Below are positions 45,790 to 58,216 of a stretch of 64,000 bases of DNA, piece by piece. Numbering within the stretch: position 1 is the first letter of the stretch; each line of letters begins with the position of its first letter. Origin of the DNA: Xanthostigma xanthostigma (taxonomy: Eukaryota > Arthropoda > Insecta > Raphidioptera > Raphidiidae). The translations under genes and the position numbers were made by a program. The DNA lies in the NCBI GenBank assembly GCA_963575645.1, contig OY754469.1, forward strand, positions 10,992,001 through 11,056,000, in the 5' to 3' direction. The notes beneath the pieces are model-generated. The model searched no databases. It saw only the letters and a list, made by a program, of their open reading frames with translations, and was not told where the DNA came from.

Positions 45790-46058
45790 ACGACTCTACA
45801 GATCGCAATTTTGGTCGGATTGCCTGGGGTTATATTTTATTCACTTTGTTTAGTATCAGACCAGAACACTATTTAAATTCACATAAATGTGTTCAGTAGT
45901 TTAATTTTTATAAACAGTTTTATTTTATTATTTTTGACAGCTAATAGTTAAAATAAAAAACCTTAAAAAAACAAAAAAATACTTATTACTGTTATTGTAA
46001 TGTAGTGTATTACGTAGAATAACTGCTCCACTTCTATACTACAATAACAACGCAAGCT

Positions 46059-46133
46059 GGGATATCGGAATGGCCGAGCGGTTAAACGCGAGTCCAGTAA
46101 TAGCAAGGTGCCGAGTTCGATTCCCGCTGACAC
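46059..46133 (+). repeat. tRNA-like sequence (Leu/Ser type), probable SINE head
   Basis: GGAATGGCCGAGCGGTTAAA gives a good type-II A box and GAGTTCGATTCCCGC a good B box. It is followed by TGACAC and a T-run. The part between has no proper anticodon stem or variable arm of the right length, so it is more likely a tRNA-derived repeat than a working tRNA. It is on the plus strand and unlike the other heads in this window. Confidence 0.55.
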
Positions 46134-47159
46134 AAGTAATAATTTTTTTTCTATTCCATTTTATTTTAATTTTCTTTTTCTATTTTTTTAATTGTTTTTT
46201 TTTAATCTATTTTCTTAATTTTTTTTCATTATAATATGTACAGTGGAAAACTTGCGGGATGTGCACTTTTGGTTTTGCCAACTATTTTCTATTTATAATA
46301 TTATTGTATGAATATTATAAGTTTCAGTGCTTTGAAATCCATTCAACATGTAAGCGATTGTCTGCTTTGACCATAGAAATTTGTTGACATCAATATTATG
46401 CCTGTACACGTTCTCTTGGCACTACATATGTCAAAATTCGACTGCCAACGAATACAATAAAAGAATGAAAAGCGCGTGTCCGTGGCAAGAATTTATTATC
46501 GGGCGAACACAAATCGCTTACAAGGAATCGCGTCTCCTCATCCCGCGCTTCGTTGCACTCGTATCACAGTTTGGCAGGGACTGTGTGTCGTGTGTGTGTG
46601 TGTGCAGTATCCGTTATACCGCAGCAAGCCGCATCGAAAACGCGGCGCGGTTTGTTCTCTCTCAGGTTGATCCGAACCGCTCTGCTCCGCCGCCGCCGCC
46701 GAGATCTTCGGGTCGCATGCAGTTCGCGTATAAAAACCTGACGATTTTCCTCTCATCCGTATCTTATAGCTATAGTAAACTTTTAACAAATAACCGTTTT
46801 AATTCTATTTTTATGATATTCCTAAAAAAACTAGTGTAAAGTCATCAGAATTAATAATGATTACTTTTTCGCTGAACTAAAAAGTTACGCTTTCTCAATG
46901 ACAAAAACCTTTTTTTGAAACTCCTGTATATTTTTTTTAAATTATTCATCCATAGCTTGTCGAGGGGGTTAACCGATTTTGACGCTATTTTGTTCAAAAT
47001 GTTTACGGATTGGTCCTATAGAAAATCGTCTCAGCCGTTTTTAACTTACTTATTGCAAAGCAATTAAAAAATTCCAGCCAATTGGGCGACGGGACCATTC
47101 CAACTTCAAAAATGTTGACATTTGATTACTTATAATAAAGAAAAGAAAATTTATGATAT
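46134..47159. other. no gene recognised; CpG-rich patch at 46470-46735
   Basis: 46470-46735 is the most GC-rich part of the window, with a (GT)n run near 46588, CCGCCGCCGCCG near 46690 and a TATAAAA at 46730. A frame of 152 codons (46381-46839) crosses it without a known domain. It could be a promoter or first exon of a host gene, or part of the Helitron ending at 47187. Confidence 0.4.
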
Positions 47160-47187
47160 CGCGTGAAGTGACGCGGGTAATGGCTAG
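46900..47187 (+). mobile_element. Helitron 3' end
   Basis: CGCGT-GAAGTG-ACGCG (47160-47175) forms a 5-bp GC stem, followed after eight bases by CTAG (47184-47187) and T. This is the Helitron 3' signature. The body upstream contains GGGTTAACCGATTTTGACGC, a phrase like those inside other insect Helitrons. The 5' end was not found, so the left limit is only approximate. Confidence 0.6.
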
Positions 47188-48899
47188 TATTCAATATGAT
47201 ACTATTCGTTGCCATGGTTACCTACATAGTATGTTCATGTAAAAATTAATCAAAGCATGCCTAACTAGTTTATTTCTGACAGATCCATAAAACAAAAGAG
47301 CGGATTATTTTTTTAATTTTTAAAATATTTCCGAAACTATAAAGTTTAGAAAAAAAAATTTCTAACAAAATTTTCTTGAAAAAATAACTAGAATAATAAG
47401 CAGTTATGAAAAGTATACCATTATTATATAAAAAATTTAGCATATATCTCTTCTGCGCATGCGCTAATTTTCCCCAAAAACAATAGGGCTCTTCATATTT
47501 GCATACCAAACATCCTCCCAAAATTTGGTTTCAATCCGCTCATCCTTTTGACCTGTATCGTGTTCACATACAAACAGACTAACAGACGCACAGAGTTTTT
47601 CCAAAAATATGTTTTTTGGATTCGGGGACCTCAAAACGGAAAGATATTGTAAAATTTTTAAAAAAGTGATTTTTGTCCTAAACTAGTACCATTCCTCACT
47701 TGTGGGCTGGAATGTTAAAATTGAACCTCATTCAACAAATGCCAATAAAATGAGAAAAAAAAAATCGCCTATGCACTTTTTATTTTTCACATACGACATT
47801 TTTTGAATCAGGTTTTAAGTTTTTTTACCGCCATCTTAGGAAGTGAATGCTTTAACACTATCTTTTGATCGTGTAAAATTGAAAACCTTTTGTTTTAGCG
47901 CTTTAGTTTCAGTTTAATTCAAGACTGTTTCAGTTGCGCGTTAAACCACTATAATATAGGGCAAGCCTCGTTCCTGTCCTTTAGTGCCATCACAGCCAAC
48001 CTCGATCTTATACAGCTGTCTCGTTCACATTCATTTCCCACCGTTTCAAGGATGGTTCAACGCGTCAACTGAACCAAAAGATTCGGACGTTTCTTATCGT
48101 CCCGTCGTCAAATTTGAATATTTTTTATTCTGTGCAGTAAATTTAAAAAAGGGGCACATTACAAGAGAGATCAGTGAATTTATTTCACCAGACAACTTCG
48201 GATATATGAAATGGAATATCTTTTAACTGATTTTAAATTGGTGTAATTTTATTTATTACAAAACTGTTCTACAAGGCTTCGACCAGATGTAATTTAAGGT
48301 CGTTGCACACGAGTCTGGTATCGGAAGGCTCCAGTATCTCAAAAAGTCTCCGAATTGCAAAAACATCAATAAACTTGATTTTTTTCAATTTTTCAATATA
48401 AAAATGTCACGGATATGCCTGAGTTTATTTGACCTTATAGAAAAAAGTCCGCTGAATCGAATGAGCACAAGCGCAGAACTGTATCTCTTCTGGTTTCTAA
48501 GTTATAGCCATTTGAAACTATCAAAAATATAAAACTCTATCTGCCTAACGAGACATGATACAGGGTGGCGCCTGTGCACATTCGATTCAACGTGTCAAAT
48601 TCTACCGGGTAACATTAATATTGACCCGATCAAATAGTCTAGACTGAATCCATCCTTGTTCCCGTTTATTTCATTTCTACAGGAAGAGAGTGATATTTAA
48701 ATAAGTAGTCCGGAAATATTATGCCTTATCACGTTTTTTTCTATTTGATACTACAATCGCCCTTTATGCTCTCACGGAATGTTGAATTAACCTTATTTTT
48801 ATGAATACTCAACCAGGATAACTCAATACTTATATTACGCATGTTGATTGTTTATTTTCTCTTAGTGCAACGATTTTTATTTTCTTTGTGAATAATTAC
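47188..48899. other. no gene recognised
   Basis: 47560-47640 (ACAAACAGACTAACAGACGC followed by TTTTTGGATTCGGGGACC) resembles an interspersed-repeat end. The remaining frames are short and lack motifs. Confidence 0.4.
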
Positions 48900-48903
48900 T
48901 TAA

Positions 48904-49324
48904 GAGTATTCGTCCCTGCAAATACCCCCTGCACCCTTCATCTCAAATCTTTTCCCGTCGCCTAAAAACGGTTCGCGCTCTCCCGACGCTATTTTTAAAG
49001 CTAGAGGGTTCTGGTAAACGCCAAATGAAAGACAAAGAATCAGACTACAGATCTTTCAGGCGAATTTTTTGAAAAAAAATTCCTGAAAAAACTTACAACC
49101 TTTTGAAAAAAAATAATAAGTTACGTAATATTTCACACGTAGGCGAAACTGTTTTTCAAACAAATCGCCTGAAGGATCTGTAGTCTGATTCTTTGTCTTT
49201 CATTTGGCGTTTACCAGAACCCTCTAGCTTTAAAAATAGCGTTGGGAGAGCGCAAACCGTTTTTAGGCGAGGGGAAAATATTTGAGATGAAGGGTGCAGG
49301 GGGTGTTTGCAGGGCCGAATACTC
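48904..49324. mobile_element. 420-bp TTAA-flanked foldback, copy 2
   Basis: Same ends (GAGTATTCGTCCCTGCAAAT) and arms as 39076-39495, with TTAA at 48900-48903 and 49325-49328. The two copies are about 95% identical by eye. Each is a near-complete palindrome. Confidence 0.9.
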
Positions 49325-49328
49325 TTAA

Positions 49329-49971
49329 ATATGTATTCTACTTTATGTTGTGGAGAAATATCTGTGGTTACAATTTAAGGTCATAATGAAATCAGATAAC
49401 ATCTGGGCCCCGTAACATATAAACTTTATTTTTATAAAATATATTTATTTCACTATTTGTTCTTTATAAACTGCAAGGAATATTTTATGCAAATTTTTGA
49501 CATGTATTATAAATTGCTTGCAGAGTAATAATGAGTTCCGCATTATTGCTTTCAGAGCGTTCTAAGATTACACGTCATCTAACCTTGACTGTTAATATTC
49601 TGACTGCGTTAATTAATGATCAAAACTAATGTAAGAAATAGTCTTAAATCTACTTTTAAAGTCGCATGCCATAAATCGAGCATTAATATGTTATTCGACT
49701 AGAATTAGGCGATTTATATATATTTAGAAAGCCTATGTCTAAACTCTAAACCCATGCATGTGAATATTTACGACGTGCTTGTCGAAGTACGCCAGCTTAC
49801 ACGCTAAACATAGCGTTAAATACGCTTACATATTATTACCGTTTTTAACATACAGCACAGTCAATCCTTTTTACTTCAACAGCTGCAATACACTGCACTC
49901 TAGATTGCACGTTTGACGTAAAAAAATCATGTTTCTGCTTAAAAATTATGTTTTTGATTTTTTCAAAATAA
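49329..49971. other. no gene recognised
   Basis: AT-rich spacer. Confidence 0.4.
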
Positions 49972-50110
49972 TCTACACTAATATTATAAAGTGGAAAAGT
50001 TTATATGTTTGTTAGTCGCGAGTAATCTCAAGAACTACTGAAACGATTTGACAAATTTTCCCCACTATCCTTCAGCCAGGTTTTCGATTTTGTATTCAGA
50101 CATTACAAAA
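49972..50110 (+). mobile_element. Helitron 5' end fragment
   Basis: After an A comes TCTACACTAATATTATAAAG, TGGAAAAGTTTATATG, TTTGTTAG and CTCAAGAACTACTGAAACG. This is close to the standard lepidopteran Helitron start. No 3' end follows before the TIR element at 50159, so only the 5' part remains or the end is decayed. Confidence 0.6.
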
Positions 50111-50158
50111 CAATTATTATACAAATTTTTACGCTGCCTCAAAAATGTTTGATAGCTG

Positions 50159-50906
50159 TAATAGGCCCCACTCACGATCAAACTTTATGCCACAGTTCAG
50201 TGTTCAAACTTATAGTTCAGTGAAGCATGATAATGTATGGGACAAATAAACACTGAAACCAACACTGAAGTCAGGCATGAACTCATCAAATTCATCTTGA
50301 TTTTTGAACGACTTTTAGTTCAGTGTTCAAGTAAACTGCTGTGTGTGTGGGTTTTTTTCAGTTCAGTTTTTGGAGTTCTGTGTTTTGTACAACCAGAAGC
50401 CAAAAATCTCAATGTTGCTGCAAGTCTTTCTTGTGCAGAAATAGATTTTCGCATATTTGTGTCCTGGTTCTTAATAACCATTTCCAGTAAATAATTTAAG
50501 TTAATTCATCCATTCGTAAATAATTATTCCAATCCAATAACCATGACTTCTTGAATCACGCATTTCTAACAAATTTTTCACCCATATTCTTCTTTTTTTT
50601 CTTATTTCCCTGTTTTAAATACAATCCCATAGCTATGAACAGCCAATCCTCACCATTTAAATAACTCATTTAGTTCTTATTAATTATCTATAGTATAATA
50701 TTATAGTATGTATATAATATATATTTTATATATCTATACTCGACTGGTGTATGGCAACAACTGAACCAAACTGAACACAAAAAAATTTAAAAAATGAGCA
50801 GTTTGCATGAACTGTGTGTGGTACCAGTCAGTCTTTCGATTAATCGGTTCAACTTCACTGAACACTGAACTGTGGCATGAAGTTTGATCGTGAGTGAGGC
50901 CTATTA
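50159..50906. mobile_element. 748-bp element with ~45-bp terminal inverted repeats
   Basis: The left end TAATAGGCCCCACTCACGAT, then CAAACTTTATGCCACAGTTC, is inverted at the right end with two differences. The word CAGTTCAGTGTTCA recurs inside both ends. The interior frame (50237-50494) has no transposase motif. The superfamily is not recognised and the target duplication is unclear. Confidence 0.75.
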
Positions 50907-51685
50907 GACTATTAAGTTCGGTGCTTTGTCCAGTTCTGTTAGTGATGAATAACAGCGTTATGTGTTTCGTGACAGCTTCGACTGCAATAATTGAAGTTAA
51001 TCGAGAATACATTGTAGAGCTAGTAGGTGTACACAGGATCGTAGTTCTAGTAGGATAGATCCAGCAACACGATATGAATAGTGCCGAGGTTAATCGCTAC
51101 TAATAGCTTACCGGCCGGACCATAGATACGCCTGAACATATAGACGCCGCGTCATTCGGCGGACTACGGAGGAAGGTTGTCCATAACATTGCAGTTTCCG
51201 GGAATTCAGGGCACGCCACGATAAATATAACCAAATACATGTGCATATTTAATAATCGCCACGCGGATAGCGAATATCTAAATTCTATAAATAAATAATG
51301 AAAGCGATTATACGAAATGGGACAAAACATTCGTTGCTCTAGAATTATGAAGAAGGCAGACCTTAATTTAATGGCGATGTGTCATTATTCGTTTCTGTAA
51401 TATCCTTAAGATATTATAGAAAATAATATAAGTACCAGAAGTTTTTATCTTAGTTATTTATTTAACGTTCAAATTAGGAATGAATTATTATTACAAATGG
51501 TATTTAAAATTAAAACTATTCTGTTACATAAGTGAACTGAAACATTATATAAATTGGCTCCAGTACACCCCGCTTCTTAAATCAAAGTACAAAATATGTA
51601 AATTCACATAAACACATGTATTTATATAATTTGAATCGTATGAAGTTGGAAAATAGTTGAAAAATGGATTGAATGTAATAAATTG
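50907..51685. other. no gene recognised
   Basis: Short random frames only. Confidence 0.4.
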
Positions 51686-51800
51686 AACGTTTCGTCATTT
51701 ATTTTGTTTTCTTCAGCAACTATAAAGAAATATAATGATAACTGATAGATAACTGAAGATGAAAATAAATTTTTCGAAACGTTGGCCACTAGCGAAACAT
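51686..51800. repeat. paired inverted hammerhead-like cores
   Basis: Minus strand: CTGAAGA (51716-51710) to GAAACGTT (51693-51686). Plus strand: CTGAAGA (51753-51759), hairpin GAAAA-TAAAT-TTTTC, then GAAACGTT (51776-51783). The plus copy forms stem II with one extra T before it. The minus copy has the core words but a poor stem. Confidence 0.5.
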
Positions 51801-54800
51801 TGGTAAAGCTTATTTATTTATGATCCTCAACCAAAATCTTCCTTCATCGTAATGATAACTATGTTACACAATATTGTATTATTATATTAACTTAGATAAT
51901 ATTATATTTATTAACACGAAATTAATCTTTATAACATCTTAGTAAATTTTTGGTTGCACCTTGTAACTTTATACGTTTGAGCAATTATTTACGAGTAAAC
52001 TAAATGAAGAATGTTGTTCACTATACAGAAATTATCCATTGTTAGATAATTTGAAAACAATTTTCTTAGAAATATTTCACCTGATTCAAGTTATTTGCAA
52101 CTAGAAGAAAATCCTTTTAATTGAAATAGTACATCATTCAAGCTCTCTTTTCTTCTTTTATTTATAAAAAAAACTGTATACCTACTGTAATTATATTTTT
52201 AAAATTAAATCCTTTTTATATAATCAATACATTTATTTGATGTTAAACCCTGATCGTTGACGGTTAATTTTAAAATAATGATTTTCTTGGATAAACAGAT
52301 TAAAGCCTGTGGTCGGAAAATGCAAATGGTAGACATGTCGTAAATGACACTAATTCCGACAACTTGCTAAAGTATCAAAACAATAATTTAAGGATAAATA
52401 CATGCAACTTGATATCAGTAAATGCGACACTTGTTTCGGATACAAATGAAGTGAACCTTTGCGGATTTGACAATAATATAATAACAATTAGTGTTTTAAT
52501 AAAAAGTAGACGCCGCAAAGCTGTGGTCAACTTTACCCTATATACATATTATAATCTGCACGCTAAAACATCAAACAACCACTGGGGAAGCTAAAAGCAA
52601 AGCGCGCGATGTGTATTATTATTTGTATGTAAATAAAGACATTAAAGCATTCACTCTTCCAGTCTCTCCCTTCCCCAATCGTTCTCCCTTTTCCCACCAA
52701 TACACAGCCTGTAACCTTCTCTTACAGCGCGCGCTTCGTAATACACTGAAATAACATTGCATTAATATTTTACATACAAAAAGTAATATTCTGACATACC
52801 ATTGATGTAATAATTTAACTCCTGATTAATTTCTCTTGATTAATAGCTAGCTTCCGAGTTTGGTTTGACGGAGAAATAATCAAAAGCTGCAATCTCTTAT
52901 ATATATTTTTTTACGCTCTCTGCGAATATTCATCATATCGAATCAAGGATATCAGGAAATAAAATTCCCTAAACAATGCTCTTCATCGCCCTATCTTGGT
53001 AGAACAAGCGTCTTTTACGTTATAAGTTTAGAGTATCTAATTATTGCTTCTTTGAAATTATTAAAAACTGATACTCGTTTTACATTTTTGACACTTTATT
53101 AATTTGAGATAAAACGTTGTCAAACAAATAATTTATAATGTGCTCATGTATTTTTCCATTGACCGAACAGATTAAAAGATGAAACACTTTACGTGAGAAG
53201 TAGGGGCTAAAAAATTGAAAATACGTGATCGAAATCGTTTGAAAATAGATTGTGTCCGAATGTATTTGTTTCAAATTTTAATTAGGAAAATCATAGATTA
53301 ATAATTTTAAATGGCGACTTGATATTGCAACGTTCAGATATTATGGAGCAACGCAACAATATTGTTCTCAAAACTTTTGTTAGATAATTTAAACAGTAAA
53401 AATAATATATTAATATATTTCTTTATAATTCTGCCTGGAGCCATATAAATAAATTGGCCTGTTTATGTGCTCTCGTTCGTCGCTAAAAGGACAATAAACG
53501 CGTATTTCAATACTAAAGATATTCGTGAAAATGAAAAGCGGCAAGAGTCGCTAAAAGGGTAGCAGTTAATTAATCACAAATCACATTTCTGCGTCTGTAT
53601 AAATAAAAACACAAAACAAACGACATTATATTGCTCCCCACTCGTTGGACGTTGTAATGAAGGCATCAAGTGTATACGCCGCAGCCATATAAGGCAGGTT
53701 ATAATGTGTGTTGGCAAGATAAGCCCTGTAGAACAAGCGTTTTATGGACACATAATTCCGCTTGAGACCTCATAAAAATATTTGGTTACAGCAAATGTCA
53801 CGATAGGTCTGACCGCTCGACAACATTTTACGGCCCGGCAGACTGTGTTTCAACGGCTCATTACAAACGTACAAAAACCTCTGCTATACTTCAATTTTGA
53901 AATTGTACACTTTGCGAACAACATTGGCGTATATGATTTCAAATTCATAATAGTAGATTTTATTTAGTTATTTATCGCAAGTATTACATACATAAAAAAA
54001 TATCTACGCCAATACTATTGGATATATTAGATGTATCTATATTGGTTGATATGTAAAAGTATTAAATAAAATAACACAAATAGTAATTGTATTGTAGTTG
54101 CGTAATATATTTATGACGAGTTTTGGACTTTATGTTAAAATTGAGTGGTTGTTCAGTTAACCAGAAACGAACTGACAAACACACAGAAATTCTGAAAGTG
54201 ATAAATTCATCCTGAACTTGTAAGTTGAAATTTTGTTAAAAACTTACAATTACAAAATTACTTTGTATTTTACATTTTTGCCTTGATAAAGCCGGATAAA
54301 TACTAAGGCTGACTCACACCTGGTTGCATCATTTTTGTCGTAAAAGTTAACCGCTAACATTTCATGGAAACATGGCTTTCTATACGCAATACGCATTGAC
54401 TACCTACTCAAGAGATTATTTTTTTAAAATGCATTTTATATTTCTAAATGTAACCTGTGTGTGATAAGTGACGCTGTAGAGCGTGCAGTGAACACGCACA
54501 ATAAATTGAAATTTATACTTTTACTTCTCCATTAATAGATTATACAAAATCAGTCCTTTTTTCCCTGGATTTGAAAAAAATATGTTATTTTGTATTAAGT
54601 CCGTGATAATATCTCGCCTACACAATTGTTTCGTGGTTCAGGGCTGCAAACTTAACGGAGACTATGTTACTGTTGTTACCAATGACTCTTTGACACGCTC
54701 GACCATATTTTGCAGCTCTGCATTCATATACAAACATACACACATACTAGCACATTACTTCTTACAGTAAAGTTCAGAACAACAAAAAAAAGTAAAAGGT

Positions 54801-55174
54801 TACGAATATGTTCGCCAAGTAACAAGCTGCACTAGGACGGCATTATTAGTAATATTTTTTTACATATTAAAATTGAACATTTTTTAATTTAATTTTTCTC
54901 GTGAAATTTACACCTACAAATTTGTAACTTTTGGATCGTTTAGCAAACATACTAGTTATGATTTTAAAAAAGCTTCTAGAAAAATACAAACTAAGTACAT
55001 ATACAGTGCGATACAAAAAAAAATCATGTTCACTTTGGGTTGAGTTTGAAGTACAAAAAATTAGGTATACCTCAGCAATTTTCGAAAGTAAATCTCGATT
55101 TGAACAAAAAACTCTCTAAACTTTGTTCTGTATCTAGTAGGATACACGAATTATTCACTGCACTTTCGGTGTCA
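51801..55174. other. no gene recognised
   Basis: 3.4 kb of AT-rich sequence. Frames of 61-79 codons (52364-52594, 53782-53967, 54582-54770 and others) have no motif. No transposon ends were seen. Confidence 0.4.
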
Positions 55175-55275
55175 CAAAATATGTACCCGTTCCTCCACCA
55201 CATGTATAGTGTAATATGGTGGAAGAGCGGGTATACATGTGGTGGAGATACGGGTATATATTTTGTGATATTTAG
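55175..55275. repeat. 101-bp palindromic repeat
   Basis: CACAAAATATGTACCCGTTC then CTCCACCACATGTATA is mirrored by TATACATGTGGTGGAG and GGGTATATATTTTGTG, with a small centre containing ATATGGTGGAAGAGCGGG. The left half and part of the centre also occur at 25000-25052. Confidence 0.75.
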
Positions 55276-56016
55276 ATGAAACGTAATAACATGTTAAATA
55301 AATCGCCGTTACTCCGTTTAGATTTTGAACACCAGTAGTAAGGTGGACTGTGACCAACTTCAAAATACATTATATAAAAATAAAGATTTCATTGATTTAT
55401 TTTTTTTATAATTTGCATTGATTGTTATCTAACTACGGGTGACTAAAATATAATCTGTAGTTTGGCACTGTAAAAATCGTGCGCAGGGGTTTGTTACACC
55501 CCATCTGAGTAACGACGGGTTCAGTAAATAAAAAAAATAAAGCAGGGCCGGCCATCGAAATCTATCAAAACGCTAGGCAATGCAGATAGTGAATTAATTG
55601 CTGAAGGGTGCGTACAATTTGGTACAAATGCCGGAATAAAACTGTAGTTTGTACACCTAGTATTGAAAGTAAAAAATATATCATTCTAAGGGATGTATTA
55701 AAGATTTTTTCTTCTGAAAACAAGTTTATATACTCGAATTTTTTATACTGGGCATCAATATTAATGATCCCTTTTTGACCAGTTTATTATACAGATTTAC
55801 ACTACATAGCATAAAGTTAGTACATGCATAGCATAAAATACAAAGGCTATAAATAATTATAGTAATTTGTATAGGGGAACTTAGTATAGTCTACATAATA
55901 TATGTTTTAATACTTTAGTATGTCGTTGTTAGAAATATAAAAAGAAATATGTACGTCAGGCTTGATCAAAGTTATATCATTTTATACAAATATCTACAAC
56001 ACCAGAGAATAAGACA
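55276..56016. other. no gene recognised
   Basis: AT-rich spacer. Confidence 0.4.
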
Positions 56017-56218
56017 TAGTTTATATGAGAGGCGTTCAACGCGCGTTAGCCCAACGCGCGTTTACAGCTTCTATACAATTGTATAGGACTGTTTATATGA
56101 TAACGCGCGTTCAACGCGCCACCAACGCGCGTTATCATATAAACAGTCCTATACAATTGTATAGAAGCTGTAAACGCGCGTTGGGCCAACGCGCGTTGAA
56201 CGCCTCTCATATAAACTA
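56017..56218. mobile_element. 202-bp near-perfect palindrome rich in CGCG
   Basis: Arms of about 95 bp differ at one base. They start TAGTTTATATGAGAGGCG and contain ACAATTGTATAGG and several copies of AACGCGCGTT, itself a palindrome. The 195-bp open frame here simply reflects the symmetry. It is a foldback MITE by structure; no target duplication is evident. Confidence 0.85.
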
Positions 56219-56589
56219 GGCCTAAGATCCAAACCGATAAAGTCTATTATTAGTTATCTGATCTCAAAAGCATGTCATAATGTCTTATCTTTTTTCACTT
56301 CTCACATTTTTCTTTATAAGCGATTTATAAGTTTTTGTAAACAGTTAATTTACTTTTTACAAGAATGAATATCGTATGAAAAAAAAATTACGTAAGTAGC
56401 AAAAATATTGTGTAAACAATATAAATAACTCCCTCCCCGCTCCAAAAACTTCTGATTTTAATTATCTAATATAAAAAAAAACAAATTTTTATAAAATCAT
56501 CAAAACCAGAGCTCTTCTTGAAGACTCTGTCATAAAAGGCTCCATTGAATCAACTCAAGTAATTCGTAAAAAAGTTGCTTGACTTGATG
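56219..56589. other. no gene recognised
   Basis: AT-rich spacer leading into the RT relic. Confidence 0.4.
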
Positions 56590-57020
56590 AAGAATTGCTT
56601 TAAAGTGTGCCGTATTGTTCAAAAACTTACGTCTCTTAACTGTTTATGGTATATTCGCGCTGGAATGTATAATGTTTTGCAAGTGTAATCAAAGTATCTT
56701 TAATCAGAGAAATACAATACACAATCATAATACTAGGAATAAAAATAATTTTGTAGGTATCAATTCTAATCTTTCTGTTGTACAAAATGGTACTTACAAT
56801 ATAATCACAAAAATCTGCAACAAATTACCATATAAAATATTCAATTTAGATCCACTTAAACTAAAAAAACGTGTTAAAAACATTTTAATTGAAGAAACTT
56901 TGTACAATTTAAATGACTATTTTAAGATAGATTTTTATAAATATCTATTGTAACTTTAATATGACGCATTCTACACTGTATTTACAGTATTCCAGAATAA
57001 AGCTACATTATTATTATTAC
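56590..57020 (+). pseudogene. non-LTR retrotransposon fragment (extreme C-terminus)
   Basis: The 112-codon frame from 56615 reads FKNLRLLTVYGIFALECIMF, then HNHNTRNKNNFVG, KICNKLPYKIFNLDPLKLKK and RVKNILIEETLY. This is the same order as the last third of the RT ORF at 43.6-45.4 kb (ILTYYGIYAYELIIY, HNYSTRINNNLHV, LYNRLPDEIKNINKIKLFKK). Only the C-terminal tail remains. A (TTA)n-type stretch near 57010 marks the 3' end. Confidence 0.8.
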
Positions 57021-57702
57021 ATTATGAAATGAAAATAATTTAACAGCTTTCGTGTCTTTAAATATCTGATTATATCAAGAAAATAAGATATAAGTCTGCA
57101 AATTCTACCAAAGATTTCCTATGAAAGTAAGTGGCAAACCAAAATTAATATAAAAATTAAAAACGCGAAATATTGTAAATATATCAAAACATTCCATATC
57201 TCGTTTTGAATTTGGAACTAAAACTTTTATGAAAAATGTGTTTTATTCGTGCAAACTATTGTTCCCAATGCCACGTATTTGCAAACACCGATCGGACTTG
57301 CATGACTGATAATTAATAATTTAGGTTCCACCCAGGTAGCTATGTCCGTGTTATATGCTAATAAATTTAAAGTAAAACAAAAGACGCTCTCATATTTATA
57401 TACGATATATTCTGAAAGCATAAACATTTTTATAAATTTGCCTTGCAAGTGTTTTCCACGCTTACTTAATAAAATATATTTAGATATATTGTCACATAAA
57501 TATTTCTTTCAGTTAATAACATCAAAAATAAAAACTTGCAGTTAAAAAATATATTATATTTTTGGTGGGTTATATTTAATACATTTATCTATCTAATTCT
57601 GACCGTTCGTGGTCGGTGAACTGACTTGAACATAGTAGCGAATGCGCTTTGACTTGAATGAAGTAGGCATTAAATTTTAAAAATGCGTATTTCTTTAAAG
57701 GT
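57021..57702. other. no gene recognised
   Basis: Frames at 57227-57545 on both strands lack motifs. Confidence 0.4.
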
Positions 57703-58216
57703 GGCACTTCACATGGCTATTTGTGTTCGCTATTGGGTGTTTGTTGTATTTGGCAAAATATATGACGTTCAAGACAAACATGAAAATAGAGGCAAATACG
57801 ACCATCTACACATGGCAGTCAAATAGCAAACACACAAACATTTGGCAGCAGAACGCAGGTTCAAAATTCCAGGAATTTTAGCACTGTTTCATTGTCCCAA
57901 TTCATTTTCAATAGTAATTGTTCCAGTTCTCGCTCACAGCACAGACACAAAAATACTGCACGCCCGTACAGGTTCATGGCGCGTGCGCTTCTGAATATAG
58001 CCATTGTGTGGACGGTTTATTTGCCGTATTTGCCTATTTGACTCCTTTGATGTGCCTTGAAAAACCGACAAGCGCACGGTTACGCGTATTTGGTATTGGC
58101 CTTATTTGTCAAATAGGCAAATAAGGCTAACACTTTGTCAAATAGACCCTCCACACTTGGTAATTGTTTGCCAAATATGCCAAATACATAAAATACAAAT
58201 AGCCATGTGAAGTGCC
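57703..58216. mobile_element. 514-bp element with short TIRs and internal repeats
   Basis: The ends are GGCACTTCACATGGCTATTTG and the inverse CAAATAGCCATGTGAAGTGCC. The interior repeats words such as TTTGCCAAATA and GGCAAATA in both directions, as hAT-type MITEs often do. No convincing 8-bp duplication was seen, so the superfamily is uncertain. Confidence 0.7.

Noticed and set aside
46381-46839. 152-codon plus frame with a Pro run
   Set aside because: The Pro run comes from CCG repeats; overlapping frames on both strands are equally open. No domain or splice evidence.
56025-56219. 64-codon frame in the CGCG palindrome
   Set aside because: The frame is mirrored by the inverted arm; it is a symmetry effect of the palindrome.
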